From Candidatus Bipolaricaulota bacterium (GTDB lineage Bacteria; Bipolaricaulota; Bipolaricaulia; UBA7950; UBA9294), in contig JAUWOJ010000002.1 of the NCBI GenBank assembly GCA_030612175.1, positions 1 to 42,404 of the forward strand: a stretch of DNA of 42,404 bases. Reading direction: 5' to 3'. Numbering within the stretch: the stretch's first letter is position 1; each line of letters starts with the position of its first letter. The translations under genes were made by a program, and so were the position numbers. Of the stretch, positions 7,902 to 16,244 are shown one piece after another. The notes under the pieces were generated by a model. It was not told where the DNA came from and made no database searches. It saw nothing but the letters and a program-made list of their open reading frames with translations.

Positions 7902-8852
7902 TCAATCGACCTTGGGAACAGGAATACTGCTAAGGATGTTCTCCATGACGTTAGTTGGGGTGAGTTTCTTTGACCACAATTCTGGGCTAAGAATTAGTCG
8001 GTGAGCTAGGGCGGGCACCGCAAGGATCTTGACATCGTCAGGAAGCACATAGTCACGGCCTTCAATTGCTGCGTGCGCGCGGGAGAGCTTCAACAAGGCG
8101 AGCGATCCTCGAGGGCTTGCTCCTACGTAAATACTTGGATCGGTGCGCGTCTTCGCGACAATGGAAACAATGTATGATGCGATATCAGGGTGGACAAAAA
8201 CATCTTCCACGGCGCTGCGCATTGTCAGTAGCTCGTCGCTATCTATGATTGGGTTCAGTGCGATGTCGTCATTCTTGCGCTCCTGTCGCCGGCGTAGAAT
8301 CTCTACTTCTCCGTCGTGATCAGGATAACCAACAAGAAGGCGCACCATGAACCGGTCAAGCTGGGCCTCAGGAAGAGGAAACGTTCCTTCATATTCGATT
8401 GGATTCTGGGTCGCAATCACTATGAATGGTGACGGAAGCGGGTGCGTCTCTCCGCCGATTGTTACCTGGGATTCCTGCATTGCTTCAAGGAGCGCGGATT
8501 GGGTTTTTGGGGTCGCTCTATTGATCTCGTCACCGAGGATGATGTTGGCGAATATTGGACCAGCGGCAAAAGTGAAGGATCGTTTCACTGTGTCAAAAAT
8601 GTGGGAACCCGTGATATCACTTGGTAGCAGATCCGGAGTGAACTGGATTCGCTTGAATTCAATCCCGAGTACACGTGCAAAACTTCGTGCGATCAGCGTT
8701 TTAGCGAGGCCAGGATAATCCTCAAAAAGGATGTGCCCAGCCGCGAGAATCGCCACCATTGCTTGATGTAGGACTTCTTCTTTTCCAACGATTGCTTTTG
8801 CTACTTCGTCAAGGACTTGCTGCGAGCGTAGCTTTACGCGGCTTATCTGCAT
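7902..8852 (-). CDS. MoxR-family AAA+ ATPase
   Basis: The 316-residue protein has the AAA+ MoxR layout: a Walker A segment HILFEDYPGLAKTLIARSFA (the first glycine of the usual GxPGxAKT is replaced by Asp-Tyr), FKRIQFTPDLLPSDITG, Walker B ILGDEINRATPKTQSALLEAM, the sensor strand IATQNPIEYEGTFPLPEAQLDRF (split here), and the C-terminal YVGASPRGSLALLKLSRAHA sensor 2 region. MoxR ATPases act as chaperones with vWA proteins; the DUF58 gene directly downstream is the expected partner. The ATG at 8850-8852 directly abuts the TGA of the upstream gene, and GGAGGGT lies just before it. Confidence 0.95.
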   Translation of the reverse strand: MQISRVKLRSQQVLDEVAKAIVGKEEVLHQAMVAILAAGHILFEDYPGLAKTLIARSFARVLGIEFKRIQFTPDLLPSDITGSHIFDTVKRSFTFAAGPIFANIILGDEINRATPKTQSALLEAMQESQVTIGGETHPLPSPFIVIATQNPIEYEGTFPLPEAQLDRFMVRLLVGYPDHDGEVEILRRRQERKNDDIALNPIIDSDELLTMRSAVEDVFVHPDIASYIVSIVAKTRTDPSIYVGASPRGSLALLKLSRAHAAIEGRDYVLPDDVKILAVPALAHRLILSPELWSKKLTPTNVMENILSSIPVPKVD

Positions 8853-9434
8853 TCATACCCTCCGTTGATAGTCTTCAAGAAAACTAATTGTCTGTTCCAA
8901 TTGCTCACCAAAGTTGCGACCTCTTCTCCTCTCATATCTGAGTTTGTAGCAGTCGAAAAACTGTCTTACTATCGGCTTTTCGCACCAGTCGCCTGACTCA
9001 AATCTCAGACGCGCTTCTTCAAGAGAAACGCCCTCTTTCCAGGCGATCATCCTGATTGCCAGCGCAGCTAGCTCTCCGGTAAGCCTGAGGCGGGAAAACA
9101 CATGGTGATGAGCTCGACCAACCAATTCAGCAAGGATGTCCAGATCATCTTTTTGTGGCACTAGCAGCACTCGGCTGTGGGGCTGGCGCACAGCTCCAGT
9201 AAAAACGCGAAGGTAGGCACGCAGAAGGAACAGAGCAGGAACCAAGGTAATGATGCTCCACAGCCACAACTCGGGAACCCGAAGAGCATACCAGCGAATC
9301 GTGTAATATCCTGTGATGACTGGGTCGAGAATAGCAGTGCGCAGAAAATCCTGCAAGAAGAGCAGAAATGCAATGGTCACACACAGCGTCAGGAGAAGGC
9401 TTGTGATCAGGATAATCGCTCTACGTGTGTTCAT
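8853..9434 (-). CDS. Membrane protein of the MoxR-DUF58 operon, function unknown
   Basis: I chose the ATG at 9432-9434, which overlaps the stop of the upstream gene as ATGA; a longer in-frame start at 9479 would overlap it by about 50 nt. The 193-residue product has two or three N-terminal membrane segments (AIILITSLLLTLCVTIAFLL, then WLWSIITLVPALFLLRAYL). A soluble helical C-terminal half has several acidic/basic pairs and ends in EQTISFLEDYQRRV. I recognise no family. Such small membrane genes often sit between DUF4129 and MoxR genes, and the tight overlap supports a shared function. Confidence 0.75.
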   Translation of the reverse strand: MNTRRAIILITSLLLTLCVTIAFLLFLQDFLRTAILDPVITGYYTIRWYALRVPELWLWSIITLVPALFLLRAYLRVFTGAVRQPHSRVLLVPQKDDLDILAELVGRAHHHVFSRLRLTGELAALAIRMIAWKEGVSLEEARLRFESGDWCEKPIVRQFFDCYKLRYERRRGRNFGEQLEQTISFLEDYQRRV

Positions 9435-10333
9435 TTCGTACCAGCCAGCGCATAATGGTTGTGGATTGCTGTTAGACAAGTAAGTGCTTCATTTGCAAAT
9501 GACTGCTGTGAGCGGTCACCGTAACGAACCAGCTCAAAGATTGAGGTGAGCCGGTCAATATGGATGTCTTTCATTCCACGTGAACGCAGAAGCCCAGAGA
9601 ACTCCCGCGCAGTAAGATAAGCCAAATTGCGAACACCTTCTTTCGGGCTCAGGATCCTGATCATCTCTTTATAGGAGTTAAGAACTACTTCATATGGATC
9701 GTTACCGGCCTGGATTTGCTTCAGCGCATTGTTCGCCTGTTCGGCAAGCTCTTCGAGCAAGCCCCTATTGTGATCTGCGCGAGCCCTAATTCTGGGCAAG
9801 ATCTTGAGAGCGACCGCGATGATTATAGCAGTGATTGCTAGTCCTACACCGAGTGCCAACAGAATTACCAACCAAGTTGGGGCGCTAGCCTCGGGTATAT
9901 CTGGTGTTGGTAATGGCTGTGAATCCTGCGGCTCTCCCAGAAACATGGCGCTATCCATTGGCCCCATTTGCGGGGGTTCGCCCTCGACCGGGGTGATGAA
10001 AGATGTTAAGCCCAGGAATAGAGCAAAGATGATTGCCGTGACAATAAGTTGCCATCGGAATCGAGGCGAGATGACACTGAATACAACCATCACGGCCAGG
10101 GCAATGATGATCAAGACACGAATTGTAGTTTGAAGCGCCTTTTTCCCTGTTCCGCGGTCCGCGGTGTAGGTTCCTTCGTCTGTCTCTTCCGGAAGGTCGG
10201 CAAATGGGTTTGGCAAGGCTTCCCCCGGAAGGAGCTCTAGCTGATCCAATCCCCCAATCAATACAGACAAGACCGCAAACAGAGCAACAACACAGACAAT
10301 GAACGGGATATACCTGCGTGGTCTCGGTTGCAC
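9431..10333 (-). CDS. Membrane protein with DUF4129-like C-terminal domain
   Basis: The chosen start is the GTG at 10331-10333, which overlaps the aspS stop by one base (TAGTG) and has AAGGGG six bases upstream. An ATG further up would run into aspS coding sequence. The 300-residue product has a first membrane segment (YIPFIVCVVALFAVLSVLIG), two more in the middle (LIIIALAVMVVFSVI and LIVTAIIFALFLGLTSFI), a Pro-rich external loop, and a last one (WLVILLALGVGLAITAIIIA). A cytoplasmic domain follows, with VVLNSYKEMIRIL, LTAREFSGLLRSRG and LTSIFELVRYGDR. That pattern (YxxMhxxL, TpxEFaxxL, ltxhFhxaRYgd) is the DUF4129 signature, usually found with MoxR, DUF58 and transglutaminase genes. Confidence 0.8.
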   Translation of the reverse strand: MQPRPRRYIPFIVCVVALFAVLSVLIGGLDQLELLPGEALPNPFADLPEETDEGTYTADRGTGKKALQTTIRVLIIIALAVMVVFSVISPRFRWQLIVTAIIFALFLGLTSFITPVEGEPPQMGPMDSAMFLGEPQDSQPLPTPDIPEASAPTWLVILLALGVGLAITAIIIAVALKILPRIRARADHNRGLLEELAEQANNALKQIQAGNDPYEVVLNSYKEMIRILSPKEGVRNLAYLTAREFSGLLRSRGMKDIHIDRLTSIFELVRYGDRSQQSFANEALTCLTAIHNHYALAGTK

Positions 10334-12081
10334 TACAGCCCCTTCACGTCCAGTCTCAGTTCTTCTAGCTGGGTAGACGTGACCGGCATCGGAGATTCTG
10401 TGAGCGGACATAAACCGGTAGTGGTCTTTGGAAATGCTATGACGTCCCGCAGTGAGTGCTCCTGGGCCATGAGCATCACCAATCGGTCAAGCCCCAGTGC
10501 AAATCCGCCATGTGGTGGCGCGCCATACTCTAGCGCGTGTAGGAAGAAACCAAACCGACTCTGCGCTTCCTCCGGCGAGATGTTTAGCAGCCGGAAGATT
10601 GTTTCCTGAACAGGACGTGAGTGGATCCTGATACTTCCACTTCCCAGCTCGGTTCCGTTAAGTACTAAATCATAGGCATTTGACAAGACTGAAAGCGGGT
10701 CGTGTTCAAGCTTTGTCTCGTCTTTCTTTCGAGGAGAAGTAAATGGATGATGCTCGCTCGTCAGGTTTCCTGTTTCGTCGACACCAAACAAGGGGAAATC
10801 AGTGATCCAGAGGAATTTCCATTCCTTGTTCCCCGCAAGCTTCTCGCGCCGCGCTATCTCTGAACGCAACACGCCCAGGGCTGGCTCTATGTTAGTTCCC
10901 GCGAGGATGAGAAGGAGGTCTCCTTGCTTAGCTGAGAACTTGGCAGCGATCGATGCGATCTCTTCGGAAGATAGGAACTTGGAGAGAGGAGAAGTCACCT
11001 GTTCTTCTAGCTTTATCCACAGCAATCCCTTTGCGCCTGCGTTTAGAGCAACTTCCTTTAGAGAATCGATTGCCGACCGAGAGTAGCCTGCACAACCAGT
11101 GGCGTTTATCCCAGCGATCCTTCCACCAGAAGTAATAGCTGTAGTGAAGATACGAAAAGTACTTCCACGTACAGTGTCGGAAATGTCTTGGATCTCCATA
11201 CCGAAGCGCAAGTCAGGTTTATCCGATCCATAGCGTGCTAGCGCTTCTCGATGAGCAAGGCGAGCGAATGGAGTATGAAGTTCAATGGCCAGCTCCTTTC
11301 TAAATAGCTCAACCAGAACTCCTTCCAACAGGTCAAGGATCTCTTCCCTGCCATGTGGAAAGGATATCTCGAGGTCAAGCTGGGTGAATTCAGGCTGTCT
11401 GTCGGCGCGCAGGTCCTCATCGCGGAAGCATTTAACAATCTGGAAGTAGCGATCGATTCCACCAATCATGAGCAGTTGCTTAAATAGCTGTGGTGATTGA
11501 GGAAGGGCATAAAAACTTCCTGGGACAATCCGGCTAGGAACAAGGAAATCGCGTGCTCCTTCAGGTGTTGATTTCGTAAGTACTGGGGTTTCGATCTCCA
11601 AAAAATGCTTAGCGGAGAAATAGTCACGAATTCCCTTGAAGAGTCTGTGTCGTAAGGCAAGGTTGTCGTGCATACGTCTGCGGCGCAAGTCAATATAGCG
11701 GAAGCGCATGCGTGTCTCTTCAGTTGTATCTGAGCCATCACCTTCAATGAGAAATGGAGGAGTAAGTGACCTGTTGAGTATCTCTATTTCCTCTACTCTC
11801 ACTTCGATCTTACCAGTGATCATGTCCGGGTTGACATTCTTCGCGGTACGAGGACAGACTATTCCGGTCACCGAAATAACGTCTTCCCGACTAACTGCAT
11901 ATCCGCTCGCCAGCGTGTTCTCTCCAAGCGGAAAAAGCAGCTGGATTACTCCCGAGCTGTCACGGAGATCAACAAAACTGACTCCTCCTAGGTTGCGGCT
12001 GCGTTTCACCCAACCGCACAGGGTTACACGTCGTGACAGATCTTTCAAGGAAAGCTCGGTACAATAGCTGTTTCGATTCAC
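10333..12081 (-). CDS. aspS: Aspartate--tRNA ligase
   Basis: The class II synthetase charges tRNA-Asp. The start is the GTG at 12079-12081, preceded by AAAGGAG at good spacing; the protein then begins NRNSYCTELS, fitting the family's N-terminus, whereas the frame upstream holds no AspRS-like sequence. The 582-residue protein has the OB-fold anticodon domain (VTLCGWVKRSRNLGGVSFVD), motif 2 (FRDEDLRADRQPEFTQLDLE), the bacterial GAD insertion in the middle, and motif 3 (GAPPHGGFALGLDRLVMLM). Length matches bacterial AspRS. It is the first gene of a string whose next members are the DUF4129-MoxR-DUF58 genes, joined by overlapping codons. Whether it also charges tRNA-Asn cannot be told from this window. 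Confidence 0.96.
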   Translation of the reverse strand: MNRNSYCTELSLKDLSRRVTLCGWVKRSRNLGGVSFVDLRDSSGVIQLLFPLGENTLASGYAVSREDVISVTGIVCPRTAKNVNPDMITGKIEVRVEEIEILNRSLTPPFLIEGDGSDTTEETRMRFRYIDLRRRRMHDNLALRHRLFKGIRDYFSAKHFLEIETPVLTKSTPEGARDFLVPSRIVPGSFYALPQSPQLFKQLLMIGGIDRYFQIVKCFRDEDLRADRQPEFTQLDLEISFPHGREEILDLLEGVLVELFRKELAIELHTPFARLAHREALARYGSDKPDLRFGMEIQDISDTVRGSTFRIFTTAITSGGRIAGINATGCAGYSRSAIDSLKEVALNAGAKGLLWIKLEEQVTSPLSKFLSSEEIASIAAKFSAKQGDLLLILAGTNIEPALGVLRSEIARREKLAGNKEWKFLWITDFPLFGVDETGNLTSEHHPFTSPRKKDETKLEHDPLSVLSNAYDLVLNGTELGSGSIRIHSRPVQETIFRLLNISPEEAQSRFGFFLHALEYGAPPHGGFALGLDRLVMLMAQEHSLRDVIAFPKTTTGLCPLTESPMPVTSTQLEELRLDVKGL

Positions 12082-12123
12082 GCCAAACTCCTTTGACTTC
12101 TCTGCTTGATTGCCACTTAGGTT

Positions 12124-12151
12124 ATTATAGAGCAATACATTGGGCACGCAA
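12124..12151 (-). promoter_or_regulatory. Promoter for aspS and the downstream operon
   Basis: Read on the minus strand, TTGCGT (12151-12146) and TATAAT (12129-12124) are separated by 16 nt. The -10 is perfect and the -35 is partial. Its position 40-70 nt upstream of the chosen GTG supports that start over the longer open frame. Confidence 0.5.
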
Positions 12152-12211
12152 CGAAAGAGTGGCAGACTAGTGTCAACTGTAGTATTCGATGGAAAGAATC
12201 TTGGAAGAACC

Positions 12212-13246
12212 TCAGGTTGCGCCGCCGTTGAGGACACCCTTGAATAGTTTTCGATCGAGCGGTGTTTGCCAACCGGTGAAATCCCCTGGCTCTGTGTCAT
12301 TGGCAACGTGCATCCGTACCATGTTCAGCTTTGCTGAAAGGTTGTCAAAAAGATACACAGCAATGGCTTCACCTGTTTTGGGAACAATAGCTGACCCAAA
12401 TTCAAGCTCTCCGTGATGAGAGATGACGATGTGTTCCAAGAGCTGTGGAAGACGGTCATCCGGCCAATCGATTGCCTTAGCTTCTTCGCGAATCATGTCA
12501 CGCCCAAGAAGCAAGTGTCCAATCAATTGACCCCCAAAGCTATGCCGAGGAGCGATTGGGTTCTCCAGTTCCTTAATTTTCCCGATGTCATGCAAGATAG
12601 CGCCGGCAATTGCCATCCCTCGGTCAAGAAATGGGTAGTTCTTAGTCGAATGTGCTACACCCACCGCAACTTCCAAGCTATGCTCAAGGAGACCGCCGAT
12701 GTAGGCGTGGTGATAACGAATTGCGGCAGGGACTTCCTTGAATTCCTTCTCATTTGCTGACAACAAGTTCGTTGTGAGTTTGCGTAGCATAGGCGGCTCG
12801 ATACTTTCGGCAAGCTTCTGGATCTCGCCCCACATCTTGTCTATGCTGCGCTCACTTTTGGGAATAAGAAGTCCGGGATCAAAGCCAGAAAGCTTCCCAA
12901 ACTTTGCTTCATGTGTTTCTAGTTGTCGGATCGACTCAACTATCACCTGCAGCGCGCTACGGTAGGTTTCGGTCCGCCCTTCAACATAGACAAAATCTCC
13001 TTCAGCAAAGCCTGAGGCAAAGCGCTGTGTTGCACCGGCCCACGCACGGGCAGCAACAGATCCTGTATGATCGGCTAGTAGAATCTCTAGATAAGCGTCA
13101 CCACCGCGTGTTACGCGCTGTGTCTTCTGTTTTACTAGAAAACATTGCGAAACATTCTGCCCCTCTTTCATGTCCCTAATCGGGATATGTGATAATGAAT
13201 AAGGAACCCCTGTGCGTATATGATTAGCGAATTCTCTGCTGGACAC
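12212..13246 (-). CDS. YhaM-type 3'-5' exoribonuclease (OB-fold plus HD domain)
   Basis: The 344-residue protein joins an OB-fold nucleic-acid-binding domain (about residues 25-105, LEILLADHTGSVAARAWAG) to an HD phosphohydrolase domain. The HD ligands are visible: HHAYIGGLLEHSLEVA, GAILHDIGK (the HD pair), HSFGGQLIGH and HIVISHHGELEFGS. This layout is that of Bacillus YhaM/CBF1, a metal-dependent 3'-5' exonuclease acting on short RNA and DNA. The start is taken as GTG 13246 because AAGGAGG lies 5 nt before it; an earlier GTG at 13270 lacks such a site, and the first ATG (13171) is preceded only by a weak AGGGA. It lies upstream of aspS in the same direction with a promoter between. Confidence 0.88.
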   Translation of the reverse strand: MSSREFANHIRTGVPYSLSHIPIRDMKEGQNVSQCFLVKQKTQRVTRGGDAYLEILLADHTGSVAARAWAGATQRFASGFAEGDFVYVEGRTETYRSALQVIVESIRQLETHEAKFGKLSGFDPGLLIPKSERSIDKMWGEIQKLAESIEPPMLRKLTTNLLSANEKEFKEVPAAIRYHHAYIGGLLEHSLEVAVGVAHSTKNYPFLDRGMAIAGAILHDIGKIKELENPIAPRHSFGGQLIGHLLLGRDMIREEAKAIDWPDDRLPQLLEHIVISHHGELEFGSAIVPKTGEAIAVYLFDNLSAKLNMVRMHVANDTEPGDFTGWQTPLDRKLFKGVLNGGAT

Positions 13247-13278
13247 CAATGCCTCCTTCAATGTCAACACTTAATAGT

Positions 13279-13306
13279 AGTGTAAAGTAGAAGAAATGAA
13301 AATCAA
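13279..13306 (-). promoter_or_regulatory. Probable promoter for the YhaM-like gene
   Basis: On the minus strand, TTGATT (13306-13301), a 16-nt spacer and TACACT (13284-13279) precede the chosen start by about 33 nt. Both boxes match four of six consensus bases, so support is moderate. Confidence 0.4.
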
Positions 13307-13422
13307 GTAGTTTCTTAGAGAGTCGGTGATTGTCCTTCATGTACTGTTATGGCCGGGAACCTATTACTAGAGCGAGAAGCACACAGAGGGATCTTGAAAT
13401 CATTCTATCGCATTCAAAAGTC

Positions 13423-13446
13423 ACGAGCAATCAATTGATTGCTCGT
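13423..13446. promoter_or_regulatory. Perfect 24-bp palindrome, probable operator
   Basis: The half site ACGAGCAATCAA at 13423-13434 is followed immediately by its exact reverse complement at 13435-13446 with no central spacer. It covers the whole -35 box (13435-13440) of the M42 peptidase promoter. A zero-loop palindrome cannot form a good hairpin without losing central pairs, so a dimeric DNA-binding repressor is the simpler reading. No regulator gene is adjacent. Confidence 0.6.
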
Positions 13447-13462
13447 TTACTGTCTGTATAAT
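13435..13462 (+). promoter_or_regulatory. Promoter for the M42 peptidase-amidohydrolase operon
   Basis: TTGATT at 13435-13440 and a perfect TATAAT at 13457-13462 are separated by 16 nt. Transcript start is expected near 13469, 22 nt before the ATG, leaving room for the AAGGAGG ribosome binding site. The -35 lies inside the 24-bp palindrome, so the promoter is likely repressible. Confidence 0.6.
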
Positions 13463-13490
13463 TGTCCTATAAGACAAGAAGGAGGAAGTA

Positions 13491-14522
13491 ATGGAGCTAC
13501 TTAAACAACTGAGCGAAGCCTCAGGTATTCCAGGGCACGAAGAGGAAATTCGTCGTATTCTCACTGACGCATTACGTGAGCACGTAGACAGTATCACCAC
13601 CGATTCTCTGGGAAATCTGATAGCTCATATCGAAGGAAGCGGGCCCACGGTGGCAATTGCTGCACATATGGACGAGATTGGCTTTATGATTAGCTTCATT
13701 GAAGCAAAAACAGGTTTTCTACGGATCCATCCTTTAGGAGGGTTCGATCCAAGAACACTTATCGCTCAACGAGTCGTTGTTCACACTGCGACAAAGGACT
13801 TGATTGGGTGCATCGGAAGCAGGCCAATTCATGTTATGACTGAGGAAGAGCGTAAGAAGCCAGTCGAACTGAAGGATATGTTTGTCGATCTCGGCCTACC
13901 TGCGGATGAGGTGAAACAACTTGTGGCAATCGGTGACCCAGTTACTTTAAGGCAAGACTTCCTTGTTGGGCCAACTACCATTTCAGGAAAGGCACTGGAT
14001 GACCGCAGCGGGTTATACATTGCAGTCGAAGCGGTGAAACGAGCTAAAAAGATCGCCTGCGATCTATACGTTATCGGCACAACACAGGAAGAGGTTGGGC
14101 TACGCGGAGCACGAGTGGCCGGATTTGCGGTGCATCCTCAAATTGCCATCGCGCTTGACATAACAGTTGCCGTAGATACTCCAGGCACTCCCGACGAGCA
14201 GCGGATTACCGAGCTAGGTAAGGGAGTGGCGATAAAGCTGAGTGATTCGAGCTCTATTTCACACCCTAAGCTGGTGCAAGCGATGCGGGAAATTGCAGAA
14301 AAGGAGAAAATTCCCTATCAAATGGAGATTCTCCCTCGCGGAGGTACTGATGCCGGCACACTACAGCAAGCAAGGGAGGGAGCAGCTGTAATTACATTGT
14401 CTCTGCCAAGCAGATACGTTCACTCAGTAGTGGAGATGGCACACCGCAAAGACCTGGAAGCTGCCATTAACCTTCTAGCTGCTTTCCTAGAGACCGCGGC
14501 AAGCATTGACTTGACGTTGTGA
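13491..14522 (+). CDS. M42-family metallo-aminopeptidase
   Basis: This 343-residue cytoplasmic enzyme belongs to the M42 (glutamyl aminopeptidase/TET) family, which removes N-terminal residues from peptides, often as a dodecamer. The co-catalytic metal ligands are in place: H59 (AAHMDEIG), D170 (KALDDRSG), E201 with the catalytic E200 (TTQEEVGLRGA), D223 (ALDITVAVD) and H311 (SRYVHS). The PRGGTDAG loop is also present. Length is typical. The ATG at 13491 has AAGGAGG six bases upstream. Its TGA overlaps the GTG of the next gene, so peptidase and amidohydrolase are translationally coupled. Some family members were annotated as endoglucanases, but peptidase activity is the established one. Confidence 0.93.
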   Translation: MELLKQLSEASGIPGHEEEIRRILTDALREHVDSITTDSLGNLIAHIEGSGPTVAIAAHMDEIGFMISFIEAKTGFLRIHPLGGFDPRTLIAQRVVVHTATKDLIGCIGSRPIHVMTEEERKKPVELKDMFVDLGLPADEVKQLVAIGDPVTLRQDFLVGPTTISGKALDDRSGLYIAVEAVKRAKKIACDLYVIGTTQEEVGLRGARVAGFAVHPQIAIALDITVAVDTPGTPDEQRITELGKGVAIKLSDSSSISHPKLVQAMREIAEKEKIPYQMEILPRGGTDAGTLQQAREGAAVITLSLPSRYVHSVVEMAHRKDLEAAINLLAAFLETAASIDLTL

Positions 14523-15889
14523 CAAGAGCAAGAAGAATCCTCTTCGCAAACTTCGATGTTGTTGTCACGATGGATGACACAAGACGCGAGATCCCTCAAG
14601 GATATATACTTGTAGAAGGCAACAAGATCAAAGCAGTAGGCGCAAATGCAAGTGGAATTGTGGCCGACGAGGTAATCGATGGAGCCGGGAAGCTTCTCTT
14701 GCCTGGCTTCGTTAACACGCACCATCATCTGTACCAAACACTATTCCGCAGCATACCCGGTGCGGCTTACAGCGGGCTCTTTGATTGGCTTAGTTTCTTA
14801 TATGAGAAATGGAAGAGAATCGATGAAGAAGCTGTTTGCACCAGCGCGATCATTGGCTGTTGTGAGCTCCTCCTCTCCGGAGCAACAACCACATCTGATC
14901 ATTTCTACATTTTTCCACACAGACACGAGAGAATCTTTGATGCGCTTATTAAGGGAGGGCAGAAGAGCGGGATTCGTTTCCATCCTTGCCGGGGGTCAAT
15001 GTCACTATCGGAAAAGGATGGTGGTCTTCCTCCAGCAAGCGTAGTTCAGAGACAGGATGAGATACTGAGTGACAGCCAGCGGGTCATTGAATGCTATCAT
15101 GATCCCAGTCCCTTTTCCATGCTTAGGGTGGCGCTTGCTCCTTGCTCGCCGTTTTCCGTTACTCAAGATCTAATGCGTGAGACGACAAGACTTGCAGATG
15201 AATACGATGTACTGCTACATACCCACCTTGCTGAGACAGCAGATGAAGAACGCTTCTGCGTAGAAAGATGTGGATCTCGTCCTATTGACTTAATGGAGGA
15301 GCTTGGATGGCTACGGGACAACGTCTGGTTTGCTCATCTTGTTCATCTGAGCCAATCAGACATAGACAAGCTTGGTAAGGCGCAAGTTGGAATGTCGTAT
15401 TGTCCGAGTTCAAATATGCTCCTTGGTTCAGGGATTTCTCCAATTGGAGAGTTGGATAATGCTGGTGTGGAAATCAGTATTGGCGTAGATGGCTCAGCGA
15501 GCAACGACACTTCAAACATGATTCGCGAGGTGCGACAGGCAATGCTGCTGCAGCGGGTTCAGTATGGGGTTGGCGCTTGTAGCGCACGCGATGCACTACA
15601 TATGGCGACGATTGGAGGAGCAACGGTTCTTCATCGCGATCAGGAGATCGGTTCCCTTGAAGTTGGAAAAGCTGCCGACTTGATTACTTTCGACCTTTCC
15701 GGGATCGGATTTGCCGGAGCGCATTCCGATCCAGTGGCCGCGATTGTGCACTGTGGCGCCAACCATGTAGATCTATCAATGGTCAACGGGGAGATCAAAG
15801 TACGAGGCGGTCGCCTGGTCAATGAGGAACTATACGGGCTCATCCCGCGTCACAATGAGCTTTCCAAAGAACTCATGGATGGTGGTTAG
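14519..15889 (+). CDS. Amidohydrolase, probable 8-oxoguanine deaminase
   Basis: This 456-residue enzyme of the amidohydrolase superfamily (COG0402 group) starts at a GTG overlapping the previous stop (GTGA). Metal and catalytic residues are visible: H68 and H70 (VNTHHHL), H236 with E239 (HTHLAE), H273 or H276 (WFAHLVHLS) and D324 (GVDGSASND). The tail PSSNMLLGSG and the GSASNDTSNM segment are typical of the 8-oxoguanine deaminase and hydroxyatrazine-hydrolase branch. Such enzymes deaminate oxidised purines in salvage or catabolism. Guanine deaminase or another N-heterocycle hydrolase remains possible, since substrate cannot be read with certainty. A hairpin follows its stop. Confidence 0.85.
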   Translation: MTRARRILFANFDVVVTMDDTRREIPQGYILVEGNKIKAVGANASGIVADEVIDGAGKLLLPGFVNTHHHLYQTLFRSIPGAAYSGLFDWLSFLYEKWKRIDEEAVCTSAIIGCCELLLSGATTTSDHFYIFPHRHERIFDALIKGGQKSGIRFHPCRGSMSLSEKDGGLPPASVVQRQDEILSDSQRVIECYHDPSPFSMLRVALAPCSPFSVTQDLMRETTRLADEYDVLLHTHLAETADEERFCVERCGSRPIDLMEELGWLRDNVWFAHLVHLSQSDIDKLGKAQVGMSYCPSSNMLLGSGISPIGELDNAGVEISIGVDGSASNDTSNMIREVRQAMLLQRVQYGVGACSARDALHMATIGGATVLHRDQEIGSLEVGKAADLITFDLSGIGFAGAHSDPVAAIVHCGANHVDLSMVNGEIKVRGGRLVNEELYGLIPRHNELSKELMDGG

Positions 15890-15910
15890 TCTGGGAGAAA
15901 CAAAAAGGGG

Positions 15911-15942
15911 AAGGGAGAGACTTTATCGCATGTCTCTCCCTT
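15911..15942 (+). terminator. 11-bp hairpin after the amidohydrolase gene
   Basis: AAGGGAGAGAC at 15911-15921 pairs perfectly with GTCTCTCCCTT at 15932-15942 around a 10-nt loop. It starts 22 nt after the stop codon, as expected for a transcription terminator or 3' stabiliser. No run of T follows, so intrinsic termination is uncertain, and it could instead be the first stem of the structured leader described next. Confidence 0.45.
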
Positions 15943-16244
15943 GCGGTGTAGCAGGCTAGCTGTAAGGAGGCAACGTAAGAAAGTGATCTCATTGTTGCCT
16001 TATAGGACAAAGCATAGCAACAGACTTTGTGGCATTTATGAGCAGCTTATGAGGATTTCGTGACGTTTTATTTGAATCGATCTGCTGGGAGAGTAGTCGG
16101 AGCTGGCCCGTGATGGTAGCGTTCTGTGAGGAGGCTGGAGACCAGTAACGTGGGATTCTGTTTGCGAATCCCGGGGTGATCAGCCAGAGAAATCTTCTGG
16201 GAACCATAGACCCATAGTAATAAAGGTTTACCAAGGAGGAATTC
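15943..16244 (+). promoter_or_regulatory. Stem-rich leader upstream of the aldehyde ferredoxin oxidoreductase
   Basis: This 300-nt gap holds no convincing gene. Several local stems are visible: AGGCAAC (15968-15974) with GTTGCCT (15994-16000); ACAAAG (16007-16012) with CTTTGT (16025-16030); and a nested set in which GGCTG (16133-16137) pairs with CAGCC (16181-16185), ACC (16141-16143) with GGT (16175-16177), and GGGATTC (16152-16158) with GAATCCC (16166-16172). A strong AAGGAGG precedes the ATG. A cofactor-sensing leader, such as one for molybdenum or tungsten cofactor, is a hypothesis; I could not match a known riboswitch by eye. A small frame on the minus strand here has no coding features. 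Confidence 0.4.
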
